A stretch of DNA of 64,000 nucleotides from Thermoplasmatales archaeon SW_10_69_26 (GTDB taxonomy: Archaea > Thermoplasmatota > SW-10-69-26), in assembly GCA_003009755.1 (NCBI GenBank), contig PXUB01000032.1:1-64000 (forward strand), written 5' to 3'. Below the pieces are notes generated by a model, which made no database searches, was not told the DNA's origin, and saw only the letters and a program-made list of their open reading frames with translations. A program made the position numbers and the translations under genes. This document shows, in pieces, positions 1 through 8,209 of this stretch. The stretch's first letter is position 1, and every line of letters begins with the position of its first letter.

Positions 1-21
1 CGTCCGGGCGATCTCAGGTGC

Positions 22-44
22 GTCCGAACCCGGCGGGTTCGGAC
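22..44. repeat. Perfect 10-bp hairpin at window edge
   Basis: GTCCGAACCC and its exact complement are separated by three bases (GGC). The T-arm-like GGTTCG made me check for a tRNA, but there is no D-arm, anticodon arm or acceptor pairing in the surrounding bases. It sits just outside the structured repeat that follows the GNAT gene, so it may be a terminator on the reverse strand or part of a neighbour cut by the window edge. Confidence 0.5.
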
Positions 45-49
45 AGCAT

Positions 50-196
50 CCGTCGAAAACCCACAGGGGGTTTCCTTCCTCGGGCTCCGCGACCTTGCCA
101 CGCTCATTCGCACGGGCTTGGCGCCCGTACTCTCGGAAGACCGTGGCCGGTCTCCCGAGGGCGCGAGAGCTTAAGCAAAACAAGACCGGCAGTCTA
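50..196 (-). repeat. Structured stop-codon repeat, copy B1
   Basis: Read on the reverse strand, this copy begins with the TAG stop codon of the GNAT gene and continues ACTGCCGG. Three hairpins follow: a 12-bp stem (132-143 with 148-159), a 6-bp stem (112-117 with 123-128) and an AAACCC/GGGTTT stem (about 55-62 with 68-75). A second near-identical copy of the whole unit lies at 46335-46500 in the opposite orientation, and a partial one at 8126-8209. The shared hairpins and shared position at a stop codon suggest a structured 3' element or a small mobile element rather than random intergenic DNA. Confidence 0.75.
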
Positions 197-808
197 GGGC
201 TCCCACCGCAACCGCACACCGCAGTGGTGCGAGGCCGGATCCACGACGTAGTTCGGCACCAGGTCCGCCGGCTCGAGCCCGACCGCCAGCTGCTTGGTCA
301 ACACCGGGTCGGTGCGCTTGCCGGCGACCACGTCCTCGACGTAGGTCTCCAGCGTGATGCGATCCTGGGTGTGGGCCTCGTCGAAGCCGGGGACGCGGCC
401 GACGATGACCAAAGCCTCCAACCCCAGCTCGCGGACGAGCACCTTGCGCGCCTCGTACAGCAGCCGGCCCAGACCCTTGCCGCGGTGGTCGGGGTGGACC
501 ATGATCTCCAGCCCGTAGAGGACATCGCCCTCGGGGTCGTGGTTGGGCAACGTGGACCCGCCGGTCGCCTCCATCCAGGTGTGGTCGGCCATCGCCGCCT
601 GCTCGGTGACGCGCATCGTCGTCGACGAGCCGACGAGGTCGCCGTCGAGCCGGACGAGGGTCTGGCCGTCGGGGAACCGATCGAGGTGGGCGTGCACGTG
701 GTGGGCCCGCCAGGCCGTCATCGAGGCGTCGGCGAACACCGTCTCGCTGAGCGCCACGATGCCCTCCACGTCCTCGCGGGCGGCGGTCCCAGCCCGCAGG
801 TGGACCAT
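194..808 (-). CDS. GNAT family N-acetyltransferase
   Basis: A 204-residue single-domain protein of the GCN5-related acetyltransferase fold, expected to move an acetyl group from acetyl-CoA to an unknown amine. The acetyl-CoA pyrophosphate loop is visible as VHPDHRGKGLG near residue 115 (Q/RxxGxG/A type), preceded by the usual beta4 strand LYGLEIM. The region after residue 140 is longer than in minimal GNATs. An AAAG/CTTT patch about 29 nt before the ATG fits the leaderless promoters seen elsewhere here. The gene is divergent from the secreted serine protease and its TAG stop lies at the edge of the structured repeat. Substrate cannot be told. Confidence 0.85.
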   Translation of the reverse strand: MVHLRAGTAAREDVEGIVALSETVFADASMTAWRAHHVHAHLDRFPDGQTLVRLDGDLVGSSTTMRVTEQAAMADHTWMEATGGSTLPNHDPEGDVLYGLEIMVHPDHRGKGLGRLLYEARKVLVRELGLEALVIVGRVPGFDEAHTQDRITLETYVEDVVAGKRTDPVLTKQLAVGLEPADLVPNYVVDPASHHCGVRLRWEP

Positions 809-904
809 CCTGGCAACCCATCACCGTCCGCGCGGGAAAGCCTTCCCCTCGGCGGCCAGCCCCCGCACGCCGTCCTCGATGCTTCGAAGGACGCACCACA
901 AGCG

Positions 905-908
905 TTAA
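905..908 (+). promoter_or_regulatory. TATA-like TTAA before the serine protease gene
   Basis: TTAA centred about 29 nt before the GTG at 935. The spacing matches that of many other gene-proximal TTAA/TTTA patches in this window and predicts a leaderless or nearly leaderless mRNA. Confidence 0.5.
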
Positions 909-934
909 CAGCGCGCGAGTGCCGAAGGGGGACC

Positions 935-1906
935 GTGCCGCGTCGGGCCTACACCATCTTGGCCGTCGTCGTCCTCCTCACGGCGGGCTGTTTGGGAGCC
1001 GGTCCCGACCCCGTCTCCGAGAACGCCGACGACAGCGAGGAGGCTCCCGAGGGGGACGGCTCGTCGGATCGAGGCTCCTCGGACGAGGGATCCTCCGACG
1101 ATCGCTCCAGCGAGGAGGACGCCAGCGACGACAACGAGACCTCGGCCGGCAGCGACGACAGCTCCTCGGGGGAGACCCGCAGCTGGCCCGATCCCGACGA
1201 GGCCTCGATCCGGCCCGGTGTGCAGGTGACCGGCACCGGCCAGTGCACGTCCAACTTCCTCTACCGCACGCCGGACAACGCGACGCTGATGCTCGGCGTG
1301 GCGGCTCACTGCGTCGCCGATGCTCCCCAGCTCGGATCCAACGGTTGCAGCGACCAGGTCGACCCCCTCGAGCCGGGCGCCCAGGTCGACATCGAGGGTG
1401 CCAGCCAACCGGGGGTCCTCGTGTACTCCTCCTGGTTCGCGATGCAGGCCGCCAACGTCACGGACACCACGATCTGCAACGAGAACGACTTCGCCCTCGT
1501 CGCGATCGATCCCGCCGACCGCTCCAAGGTCCACCCCGCCGTCAGGGGGGTCGGCGGACCGACGGGGCTGGCCAGCGACGTCGCGATCGGCGACGAGGTG
1601 CGCTGGTACGGCTCCACCTCGGCGAGCCCACGGACGACGGCCACCAGCCAGCACCGCGGCACGGTCGTCTCCTCCACCAACTGGACCTTCGAGGCCTACA
1701 GCGCCTCGCCCGGCATCCCGGGCGACAGCGGCTCGGGTGTCATGCTCGGCGATGGAGGCGCCGCCGGCGTGCTCGTCACCGTCGAGAGCGTCTACCCGGC
1801 CGCCAACGGGGTCACCAAGCTCCCGCCGGCGCTGGCGTTCGCGGCCGACCACGGGGTCTCCGTCGAGCTCGTCACCTGGGACCAGCTGTCAGGGCCGCTC
1901 GCGTGA
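935..1906 (+). CDS. Secreted trypsin-like serine protease lipoprotein
   Basis: A 323-residue extracytoplasmic protein. A short hydrophobic signal ends in the lipobox LTAGC, followed by a low-complexity Ser/Asp/Glu linker of about 70 residues and a chymotrypsin-fold (S1, PA clan) domain. The catalytic triad is readable: His in AAHC, Asp in NDFALV, Ser in PGDSGSG. Two further Cys pairs may form disulfides. The GTG start is chosen because the signal begins there and a TATA-like TTAA lies about 29 nt upstream; an in-frame extension to 95 is only the shadow of the GNAT gene. The 3' end overlaps the convergent kinase gene by 18 nt. Likely cell-surface protein processing; substrate unknown. Confidence 0.85.
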   Translation: MPRRAYTILAVVVLLTAGCLGAGPDPVSENADDSEEAPEGDGSSDRGSSDEGSSDDRSSEEDASDDNETSAGSDDSSSGETRSWPDPDEASIRPGVQVTGTGQCTSNFLYRTPDNATLMLGVAAHCVADAPQLGSNGCSDQVDPLEPGAQVDIEGASQPGVLVYSSWFAMQAANVTDTTICNENDFALVAIDPADRSKVHPAVRGVGGPTGLASDVAIGDEVRWYGSTSASPRTTATSQHRGTVVSSTNWTFEAYSASPGIPGDSGSGVMLGDGGAAGVLVTVESVYPAANGVTKLPPALAFAADHGVSVELVTWDQLSGPLA

Positions 1907-2744
1907 GGGCGCCTTCTCGGCTGCATCCTGTCGCGTCGGGAACCGGGCGATCTCGATCCCACCCGGCCGATCCAGGAAGGCCGCCGCGGCCCCGCTGGCG
2001 AAGGCCAACGCCTCGCCCGCGTCCGACAGCTCGAGCAACCCGTGCACGAGCGCTGCGTCGAAGACGTCGCCGGCACCGGTGGGGTCCTCGACGACGATGG
2101 GCGTGGGCCGTGCCCGGTGCTCGGTGCCGTCCCGGGCGAGCGCGCCCTCCGAGCCCATCGTGACGACCGCCATCGCCGAGCACCGCGAGCGCAGCGCCCG
2201 CGCAGCCTCTCGCGGCTCGTCCGTGCCCAGCCAGGCCGACAGCTCGTCGATCGAGCCACGGATCACGTCCACGGCCGGCAGGCCCTGGCTCGGCTCGCCG
2301 TTGGCCACCTCCCGCCAGCCCCACATGTCCCGCGATCCCAGGCTACGCACGAAGCCCTGCACGTCCAGCAGCGTCAACGCCTCGTCCGGCAGCGGCAGAT
2401 CGGCTGGGATCTCACCCAACACCGGTCCCAGCAGGATGCCCTCGTAGCCGTCGAGCACGTCGGTGCCGTCGAGGGCTCGGGAGGGGCCGGGCCGGGCGTG
2501 CTGGGTCCGCTCGAGCCCGTCGTAGGTGTTCTTGAACTTCGTCGGGCGCAGCGCCAGGCGCACGTCCGCCATCGGCAGGCCGGCCCGCCGCATCGTGAGG
2601 TAGGCCGTCAGCGGGGCGTAGCCGATCGGATGGACCTAGCGCCAGCGAGGCGTACAACAGCGTGCCACCGGGACGGCGCTCGGCGAGCAACCCGGTCTCG
2701 TTGACGTCCTTGGTGGCGTTCCCGACGACGCAGACCCGAGCCAC
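1889..2744 (-). pseudogene. PfkB-family carbohydrate kinase, one-base frameshift
   Basis: Two overlapping reading frames add up to one ribokinase-like kinase of about 283 residues. The first (from the ATG at 2744) gives the N-terminal VCVVGNATKDVN strand and the GGT motif. The second carries the rest, including the catalytic DPTGAGD motif near the C-terminus. The frames must be joined near 2633, where the N-terminal frame runs on into nonsense and the downstream frame meets a TAG. No homopolymer marks the spot. Either the gene is newly broken or one base is missing from the assembly. Substrate (a sugar or nucleoside) cannot be assigned. Confidence 0.8.
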
Positions 2745-2789
2745 GGGCTCCTAGCGAGGCGGCCCGGGTTCAATGCGTCGATGGGCACC

Positions 2790-3209
2790 CTAGGCGCCGA
2801 AGTCGATCGTGATCGCGTTCTGGGCGTCCACGACGCCGGCCTCGCAGTGGAACCACAGGCCCGTCCCCTCCTTGACGGGGTGGTCCTCGGCCAGCGGTTG
2901 CTCGCCGCCGGGCGTGGGCGCGATGTCGGCGTAGGCCGTGCAGCCCTCGGCGGCGTCGATCCCCGTCACGATGCCGCTGTCGGCGAGGCTCGACGTCGCC
3001 TGGCAGCCGCCCAGCGCCGCCCGCTCGGGCAGCGGGACCAGCGACTGCGTCGTGTCGAGACCGATGTTCGGCGCCGGGGCAGGCGTCTGGCCGGCGCCGA
3101 CGGCGACCGTGCATCGGTAGGTGTCCTCGCCGACCTTCCCGATCTCGGCGTCGGCGGGGACGACGATCGTGAGCAGGCTCAACGCGACAAGGATCCTAGC
3201 TACTCGCAT
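2790..3209 (-). CDS. Small secreted protein of unknown function
   Basis: About 139 residues with an N-terminal signal peptide (MRVARILVALSLLTIVV..ADA) and four Cys in the mature part, probably two disulfides. No family recognised. The ATG at 3209 is preferred over the GTG at 3218 because a GAGGTGA ribosome binding site lies five to six bases before it. The gene overlaps the end of the upstream secreted-protein gene by 14 nt, so the two are translationally coupled and probably act together at the cell surface. Confidence 0.7.
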   Translation of the reverse strand: MRVARILVALSLLTIVVPADAEIGKVGEDTYRCTVAVGAGQTPAPAPNIGLDTTQSLVPLPERAALGGCQATSSLADSGIVTGIDAAEGCTAYADIAPTPGGEQPLAEDHPVKEGTGLWFHCEAGVVDAQNAITIDFGA

Positions 3210-4299
3210 CGTGGTCACCTCGATCCAACAGCGGGGGATCCGGGAGGTCGGCGCCGCCCACGTAGGGGTGGTGCTCGCCGGGGTCGGCGTAGGCGTAGTC
3301 GGCCACGACCGGCGTCGAGGAGCCGTAGGCGTCGACCATGCGCTCGACGCCGAACGTGTACGTGCCCGGGTCGGTCCCGCCGAAGACGTGGTGGTCGCCG
3401 GCGCCGGAGCTCGCGGGTCCCTGCCACGTCATCTGGGCCATCCGGCAGTCCGCCGGGAGCCTGGCCCCGCACACGCCACGGGCGGTGTCGGTGCTGGCGC
3501 AGGTCCCGACGCAGGCCGTCTTGAACTCGGCCAGGCCCGCGACGCCGTACAGTCGATCCTCGACCGCCGTCTCGAGCTCGGCGCCGTGCATCGCCTTCGC
3601 CCCGGCGAACACCTCGTCGTCGCCCACCTGCGTGCTCGGCTGGTGTTGCACGTTGGCGTGCCCGTCGCCGAAGTCCTCGCTGCCGACGGCCAGCGGCGTG
3701 CCAACCCGCAAGCCGACGTCGGTCACGTTCTCGTCGGCGATGACCTGCAGGCGGGTCTCGTCGACTCCGCCCATCCAGAGGCCGTGGTGGTCGACGCCGG
3801 CCTCGGTCCGTTCCGGCAGCTCCAAACGGCTGGCGCAGGCCAGCGGGCAGGCCCGCTCGTCCCCGTCCTCGCTGGGCAAAACGGCCGACAGCGCCTGTCC
3901 GTCGTCGGGCACCGTGTAGGTAGGGGTCGGCATCGATTCGCCGGCCACGACGGTGCGTTGGCGGTCCTGCGAGTCGAAGGTGGCGATGGCGAAGAGGCCA
4001 TCGTAGCTGCGCTGCTCGTCGAAGGCGACGAACCCCATCGAGATCACGGTCCCGTCGCGGGGCCCGTCGCCGACGAGGTCGATCCGGTACAGGGCCGGCC
4101 CGGAGAGCTCGACGGTCAAGCTCACAGTCGTGCCGCCTTCGACGGTCTCGTCGACGACGACGGGCAGATCCGATCCGGGCCCGTCGAGGACGCTGGCGCC
4201 GGCGGTGGCCGCCGAGCCGACCAGCGCGACGACCGTCGCGAGCGCGATCGCTCGCCTGTAGCCGGCGCGGGGCTCGGGCGGTTTGCTGGAGCCTCCCAT
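3196..4299 (-). CDS. Secreted or membrane-anchored protein, unknown family
   Basis: A 367-residue protein with one N-terminal hydrophobic segment (about residues 18-36) after a basic start, then a long polar, acidic mature part. Cys are concentrated in two places: ACPLAC near residue 135 and a cluster of four between about residues 250 and 285, which suggests disulfide-stabilised extracellular domains. No catalytic motif is apparent. It is the first gene of a likely operon with the small secreted protein that overlaps its 3' end. Confidence 0.7.
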   Translation of the reverse strand: MGGSSKPPEPRAGYRRAIALATVVALVGSAATAGASVLDGPGSDLPVVVDETVEGGTTVSLTVELSGPALYRIDLVGDGPRDGTVISMGFVAFDEQRSYDGLFAIATFDSQDRQRTVVAGESMPTPTYTVPDDGQALSAVLPSEDGDERACPLACASRLELPERTEAGVDHHGLWMGGVDETRLQVIADENVTDVGLRVGTPLAVGSEDFGDGHANVQHQPSTQVGDDEVFAGAKAMHGAELETAVEDRLYGVAGLAEFKTACVGTCASTDTARGVCGARLPADCRMAQMTWQGPASSGAGDHHVFGGTDPGTYTFGVERMVDAYGSSTPVVADYAYADPGEHHPYVGGADLPDPPLLDRGDHDASS

Positions 4300-4380
4300 G
4301 GTCTCCCGTCGCGGGCCACCCCATCACCGGCTGATGAACCTAGCCTTTCCGTTCCCGGCAGGCGAACGGCGAGGCCGCGC

Positions 4381-5643
4381 TCAGGCCTGGTCGAGGGCGT
4401 CCAGGATGCGCTTGTAGGTGCGCTGGATCGTCTCGTCCTCGGGGGCCGTGTTCAGCAGCACGCAGGCGCTGGTCTCGACCTCGCGCCGGAAGAACTCGGC
4501 CTGGGCCTCGTGGTCGGGCTTGAGCAGGTAGGGGTTGTACCAGGGTTCCTGGTCGTAGGTGCCCCAGTCCTCCTCGGGTCCGGCGCCGGGCCGGATCTGG
4601 TAGCGGCCCTCGCGCAGCACGTCGACGGCCTCGTCGGGGTCCAGCCAGACCTCGGCCGGGGCTTCCTCGTCCCGGCGGAGGAGCACGATCAGGTTCAGCG
4701 AGGCCTGGTCGGCGACCTTGTCGGGGCCCAGCATCGCCTCGCGGGGCAGCAGGCCGCGCGAGTTGCCGAACCCCCACAGGCAGAAGTCCTCGCCGTGGTC
4801 CTCGATCTGGCAGGCCTCGCCGTCCTCGTGCCGGCAGTTCCCGGGGTCGGTGCGCACGTTCTCGAGCTTGTGGTTCTCGAAGATCGGGCGCAGCCACTCC
4901 TCCTCCTCGGCGTTCTCCGTGCGGACGTAGAGGCTCTTCTCCGGCTGCGTGACGGTCAGCGGTGCCTGGCTGGAGCCATCCTCGGGGTGCTGGATGTACA
5001 GCCAGTCGTCGCCGACGATGCGGCCTTCGGGGTGCTGGAACAGCTTGTTGACCTGGGTCGTCTTGCCGGTGCCGGTCGGGGCCACGAGCACGATGCCTTT
5101 GCCGTTCACCTCGGCGCAGGCGCCGTGGATGCTGTGCGTGTTGAAGTCGCGTTCGAGGACCTGGGCCGCGATGCCCAGCGCCCACGATTTGCACTGGCCG
5201 TAGTACTCGGTGTTGACGAAGACGGCGGTCTGGCGCTCGGGACAGTAGTAAGCGTGCGGGTCGGCGAGGCCATCGCCTTGCCCAGAGGACGTGCTGAGCA
5301 CGTCCGAATCGCTGCCCTCGATCCCGTTCACGCTGTAGAGGAACCCGTGGGGCAGCACGGATCCGTCGTTGGGGCCGGGCCACCAGTTCTCCTGCCAGAA
5401 CTCCATCTGGTGGGCGCTGTTCGTCACCAGGCGGACGAGGACGCCGTTGATGTTCGCGTCCCAGCTCCGCCGCGTCTGCGGGTCGAGATGCGGCTCGACC
5501 TCGGCCAGGAGCTCGTCGAGCTCCTCGGGGGACAGGTCACGCGTCGCCTCGACGCGACCCGTCTGCTCGGTGTCGTAATTGTTCAGCTCTTGTTCGTCGC
5601 TGTCGGGGGGGACGAGCGTTGACGCCAGGGGGAACGCCTCCGT
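4381..5643 (-). CDS. P-loop protein resembling HPr kinase / PEP carboxykinase
   Basis: About 420 residues. The middle carries a Walker A motif, LVAPTGTGKTT, followed some 25 residues later by GDDW, the order and spacing seen in the HPr-kinase/PEP-carboxykinase superfamily (P-loop, then kinase-2 GDD). The N-terminal 170 residues and the acidic C-terminal half match nothing I know. The likely role is phosphorylation of a protein or small molecule. The start is unresolved: coding-like sequence extends well upstream of the first in-frame GTG (5427), and a TATA box (CTATAT, centre 5667) predicts initiation near 5640, yet no ATG, GTG or TTG occurs there. The left boundary is certain, the right one is my estimate. 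Confidence 0.65.
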   Translation of the reverse strand, partial: TEAFPLASTLVPPDSDEQELNNYDTEQTGRVEATRDLSPEELDELLAEVEPHLDPQTRRSWDANINGVLVRLVTNSAHQMEFWQENWWPGPNDGSVLPHGFLYSVNGIEGSDSDVLSTSSGQGDGLADPHAYYCPERQTAVFVNTEYYGQCKSWALGIAAQVLERDFNTHSIHGACAEVNGKGIVLVAPTGTGKTTQVNKLFQHPEGRIVGDDWLYIQHPEDGSSQAPLTVTQPEKSLYVRTENAEEEEWLRPIFENHKLENVRTDPGNCRHEDGEACQIEDHGEDFCLWGFGNSRGLLPREAMLGPDKVADQASLNLIVLLRRDEEAPAEVWLDPDEAVDVLREGRYQIRPGAGPEEDWGTYDQEPWYNPYLLKPDHEAQAEFFRREVETSACVLLNTAPEDETIQRTYKRILDALDQA

Positions 5644-5696
5644 GACAGGGAGCCACAGACGTCGATATAGCCTTTGGCCCGGAGATGCCGAGGCGA

Positions 5697-7160
5697 TCAG
5701 CGGAAGTCGACGGTCTCGGTCTCGTACCAGTTGGCGTACAAGCGAGCCAGCACGGACACCCCCTCTCCGATGTCCACCTGCAGCCGCCAGTCGCCGGGCG
5801 AGGCCTCGACGTTGCTCGAGAGGCTCAGCCGCTGATCCTGGAACTGCGAGGCGTTGTGCTCCAGCACGACGGTCCCGTTGGCGTCCGTCAAGGTCAGGCG
5901 GAACTCGGGATCGACGTCGGGCTCGTGCACCGCGAAGGACCGGGGCGCGATCTGCACCGTGCGGGCCTGTTCGGGCACGTCGAACGTCCGATCGATCTCG
6001 GCGGGGCCGCTCAAGAACGATCCGCCGCGGGCCGGGATCTGGTCGACCTGGACCCGGCGGGGGATCTCCATCTCGCCGTGGTAGGCCTCCCCCCAATCCT
6101 CGAGCGTGAAGTTCAGGGTCGGATCCTCCTCGCTGGCCGGGGTGATCCGCCAGGATACGAGGTGCTCGGCCCGAGGCGAGTACTCCCACGTCGCGAAGGG
6201 TTCGTCTCGACCGCTCAGGTAGGCCTCGACCGCGAACGTCGTCGTCACGGACCCGTCCGGCAACGGCGCGCGCAGCGAGAGGTGGCTGAGGGCCTGGTAC
6301 TCGTCCCCGCGTTCACCCACCGAGCTCGAGCCGGACCACGTCTTGCCCTCGCCCAGCGGCCACGACCAGAACGAGGAGAGCACGTTGGAGATGTAGCCGC
6401 TTTGCGGGGCGATGTCGCCGTCACGCCAGCCCTGGAAGGGCAGCATCAGGACGCGATCCTCGACGCGGACCGGGCTCAGCTCGCGCTGGGTGTTCGGTTG
6501 CGAGGTGTCGTCCGTGGTGTAGACCACCTTGGAGGAGCCCTGCTCGGAGCGGAAGCTGCCCTCGTATGTCCACCAATCGCCCTTCGTCCACGACGGCGGC
6601 TGGTTCCAGCCCTCGTGGAGGCGAGCATCGACCAGCTCCCACGTCTCGGCGGCTCCGTCCGGCGGATCGATCTCGGCGTAGGTGAGCAGCGCCGGGGATC
6701 CCGCGGACAAGCCGAACACGGCCAGCTGCTCGCCGTCCTGTGTGCGAGCGACGCCTTCCAGCTCCCGGTCGGCGTCGAGGGGCCCCTCGTGGGGGGTCTG
6801 GCTCCAGGTCACGGTGACGTCGGCGCCCGCGATGCGGGCCTCGTGCTCGTCGCCATCCTCGATCGGGAACGGGAACGCGTTCGAGAAGCCCTCGGCGCGG
6901 GGTTGGTGCTCCTCGTCGAACTGCGTCAAGGGGCTGGTGAGGTTCGGCCGGGAGAGGTTCCACGCCAGCAGATCCGTACCCTTGGGGGTGTGGTTGTAGA
7001 CGAGGAACGTCTCCCGGGCCGTCTCGCCCTCCTGGGTGAGCTCGTAGGTGAGCAGCTGGCCGGTGGGCCAGTCGGGGTCCTCGACGGTGGCCCGATCCGG
7101 GCTCGTGCAGCCCGCCAGCGGACCTGTCAAGAGGAGGATCGCGAGAAGGACCCGACGCAT
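5697..7160 (-). CDS. Large secreted lipoprotein, unknown function
   Basis: A 487-residue protein with a signal peptide ending in lipobox PLAGC, so the mature protein should be lipid-anchored outside the membrane. The rest is beta-rich, acidic and contains several N-x-S/T sequons, consistent with an N-glycosylated archaeal surface protein. A C-terminal part near residues 395-487 (VPEQARTV onward) looks like a small carbohydrate- or protein-binding beta sandwich, but I name no family. A TTTAA box lies 27 nt before the ATG, so the mRNA is probably leaderless. It is divergent from endonuclease IV. Confidence 0.75.
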   Translation of the reverse strand: MRRVLLAILLLTGPLAGCTSPDRATVEDPDWPTGQLLTYELTQEGETARETFLVYNHTPKGTDLLAWNLSRPNLTSPLTQFDEEHQPRAEGFSNAFPFPIEDGDEHEARIAGADVTVTWSQTPHEGPLDADRELEGVARTQDGEQLAVFGLSAGSPALLTYAEIDPPDGAAETWELVDARLHEGWNQPPSWTKGDWWTYEGSFRSEQGSSKVVYTTDDTSQPNTQRELSPVRVEDRVLMLPFQGWRDGDIAPQSGYISNVLSSFWSWPLGEGKTWSGSSSVGERGDEYQALSHLSLRAPLPDGSVTTTFAVEAYLSGRDEPFATWEYSPRAEHLVSWRITPASEEDPTLNFTLEDWGEAYHGEMEIPRRVQVDQIPARGGSFLSGPAEIDRTFDVPEQARTVQIAPRSFAVHEPDVDPEFRLTLTDANGTVVLEHNASQFQDQRLSLSSNVEASPGDWRLQVDIGEGVSVLARLYANWYETETVDFR

Positions 7161-7186
7161 CGTTGGCCGCGAGCCCCTGGCCGAGG

Positions 7187-7191
7187 TTAAA
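7187..7191 (-). promoter_or_regulatory. TATA-like TTTAA before the lipoprotein gene
   Basis: TTTAA on the reverse strand, about 27-31 nt upstream of the ATG at 7160. It forms a divergent promoter pair with the TTAA that serves endonuclease IV. Confidence 0.55.
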
Positions 7192-7253
7192 GCTTCCGTG
7201 TCCGGCCCGCGTCCAGGCTCCCGTCCACGGCGCCTCCTGCCCCGGGGGGAAGG

Positions 7254-7257
7254 TTAA
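7254..7257 (+). promoter_or_regulatory. TATA-like TTAA before endonuclease IV
   Basis: TTAA 26-29 nt upstream of the ATG at 7283, with no ribosome binding site between, as expected for a leaderless transcript. Confidence 0.55.
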
Positions 7258-7282
7258 GGGACCCGTCCAGGGTGGTGAACGC

Positions 7283-8125
7283 ATGAAGCTGGGTGTCCAC
7301 GCGTCGATCCGCGGCGGGGTCCAAAGCGCCCCCGAGCGCGCTCGCGACTTCGGGGCCGAGTGCCTGCAGATCTTCACCAAGAACCAGCGCCGCTGGGAGC
7401 CCTCGGGCCCGATCACCGACGAGGAGGCCGAGGCCTTCCGCGAGCAGATCGACGAGCACGGGTACGAGCTCGCCGACACCTTCGCCCACGGGTCCTACCT
7501 GATCAACGTCGCCAGCGACGACGACGAGCAGTTCGACAAGAGCGTGGACGCGCTCGTCACCGAGCTCGAGCGCGCCAGCAAGCTCGACCTGCTCGGCGTG
7601 TGCTTCCACCCCGGCTCGCACAAGGGCGCCGGCGAGGAGTTCGCGCTCGACCGCGTCGTCGACGGCATCGAGGCGGCTCTCGAGCGCAGCCCCGACGACA
7701 CGCTGCTGCTCGTCGAGGGCATGCCCGGCGCCGGGACCCAGGTCGGCGACGACCTCGAGCACCTGGCCCACTGGATGGACGCCTTGCCCGCCGACCGCGT
7801 GGGCCTCACGCTGGACACCTGCCACCTCTTCGTCGCCGGCTACGATCTGCGCCCGGACGCCTACGAGGCGACGATGCAGGATCTGGCGTCCACGATCGAC
7901 CTCGACCGCGTCGAAAGCTGGCATCTCAACGACGCGCGTCACCCCTACGCGTCCGCCAAGGACGGTCACGCCGCGATCGGCGACGGCGAACTCGGCTTGG
8001 CCGCCTTCGAGGCGCTGCTCTCCGACGAGCGCTGGGCCGGCCTGCCGGCGAGCCTGGAGACCTCGCCCGACACGTACGAGACCGACCTCAAGCGGCTGCG
8101 CGACGTGCGCAGCGTCGACGCGTGA
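7283..8125 (+). CDS. nfo: Endonuclease IV (AP endonuclease)
   Basis: A 280-residue TIM-barrel enzyme that nicks DNA 5' of abasic sites in base excision repair. The family signatures can be followed: LGVHASIRGG at the start, HGSYLINVAS, FHPGSHKGAG, the EGMPGAGTQVG segment (usually ENTAGQGxxLG), LTLDTCHLFVAGYD, HLNDA, DGHAAIGDGELG and LETSP. The nine metal-binding His/Asp/Glu positions all appear present, so it should be active. Length matches the family. The start follows a leaderless promoter. The convergent neighbour is a CARF-type regulator, with a repeat-derived hairpin between their ends. Confidence 0.95.
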   Translation: MKLGVHASIRGGVQSAPERARDFGAECLQIFTKNQRRWEPSGPITDEEAEAFREQIDEHGYELADTFAHGSYLINVASDDDEQFDKSVDALVTELERASKLDLLGVCFHPGSHKGAGEEFALDRVVDGIEAALERSPDDTLLLVEGMPGAGTQVGDDLEHLAHWMDALPADRVGLTLDTCHLFVAGYDLRPDAYEATMQDLASTIDLDRVESWHLNDARHPYASAKDGHAAIGDGELGLAAFEALLSDERWAGLPASLETSPDTYETDLKRLRDVRSVDA

Positions 8126-8209
8126 ATATACTGCCGGACGTCGTTGGGAGATCCTCTCGTTGCCCTCAGACCGGCGCGAGCGCTTCGGCGAAACCAGTCC
8201 GGCAGTCTA
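8126..8209 (-). repeat. Partial stop-codon repeat B3 with 10-bp inverted repeat
   Basis: On the reverse strand this begins with the TAG stop of the CARF gene and continues ACTGCCGGACTGG, like the two full copies of this repeat. The downstream hairpins differ. ACTGCCGGAC (130-139 of the 8-kb block) and GTCCGGCAGT (197-206) form a perfect 10-bp inverted repeat enclosing the whole unit, which could terminate both convergent transcripts. Confidence 0.6.

Noticed and set aside
22-44. tRNA T-arm-like GGTTCG hairpin
   Set aside because: Stem is too long with a 3-nt loop, and no other tRNA arms are present.
3121-5622. Very long open frame on the plus strand (over 800 codons)
   Set aside because: It lies opposite three genes with signal peptides or a P-loop. 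The translation is Val/Gly/Leu/Arg-rich without motifs, a typical shadow in very GC-rich DNA.
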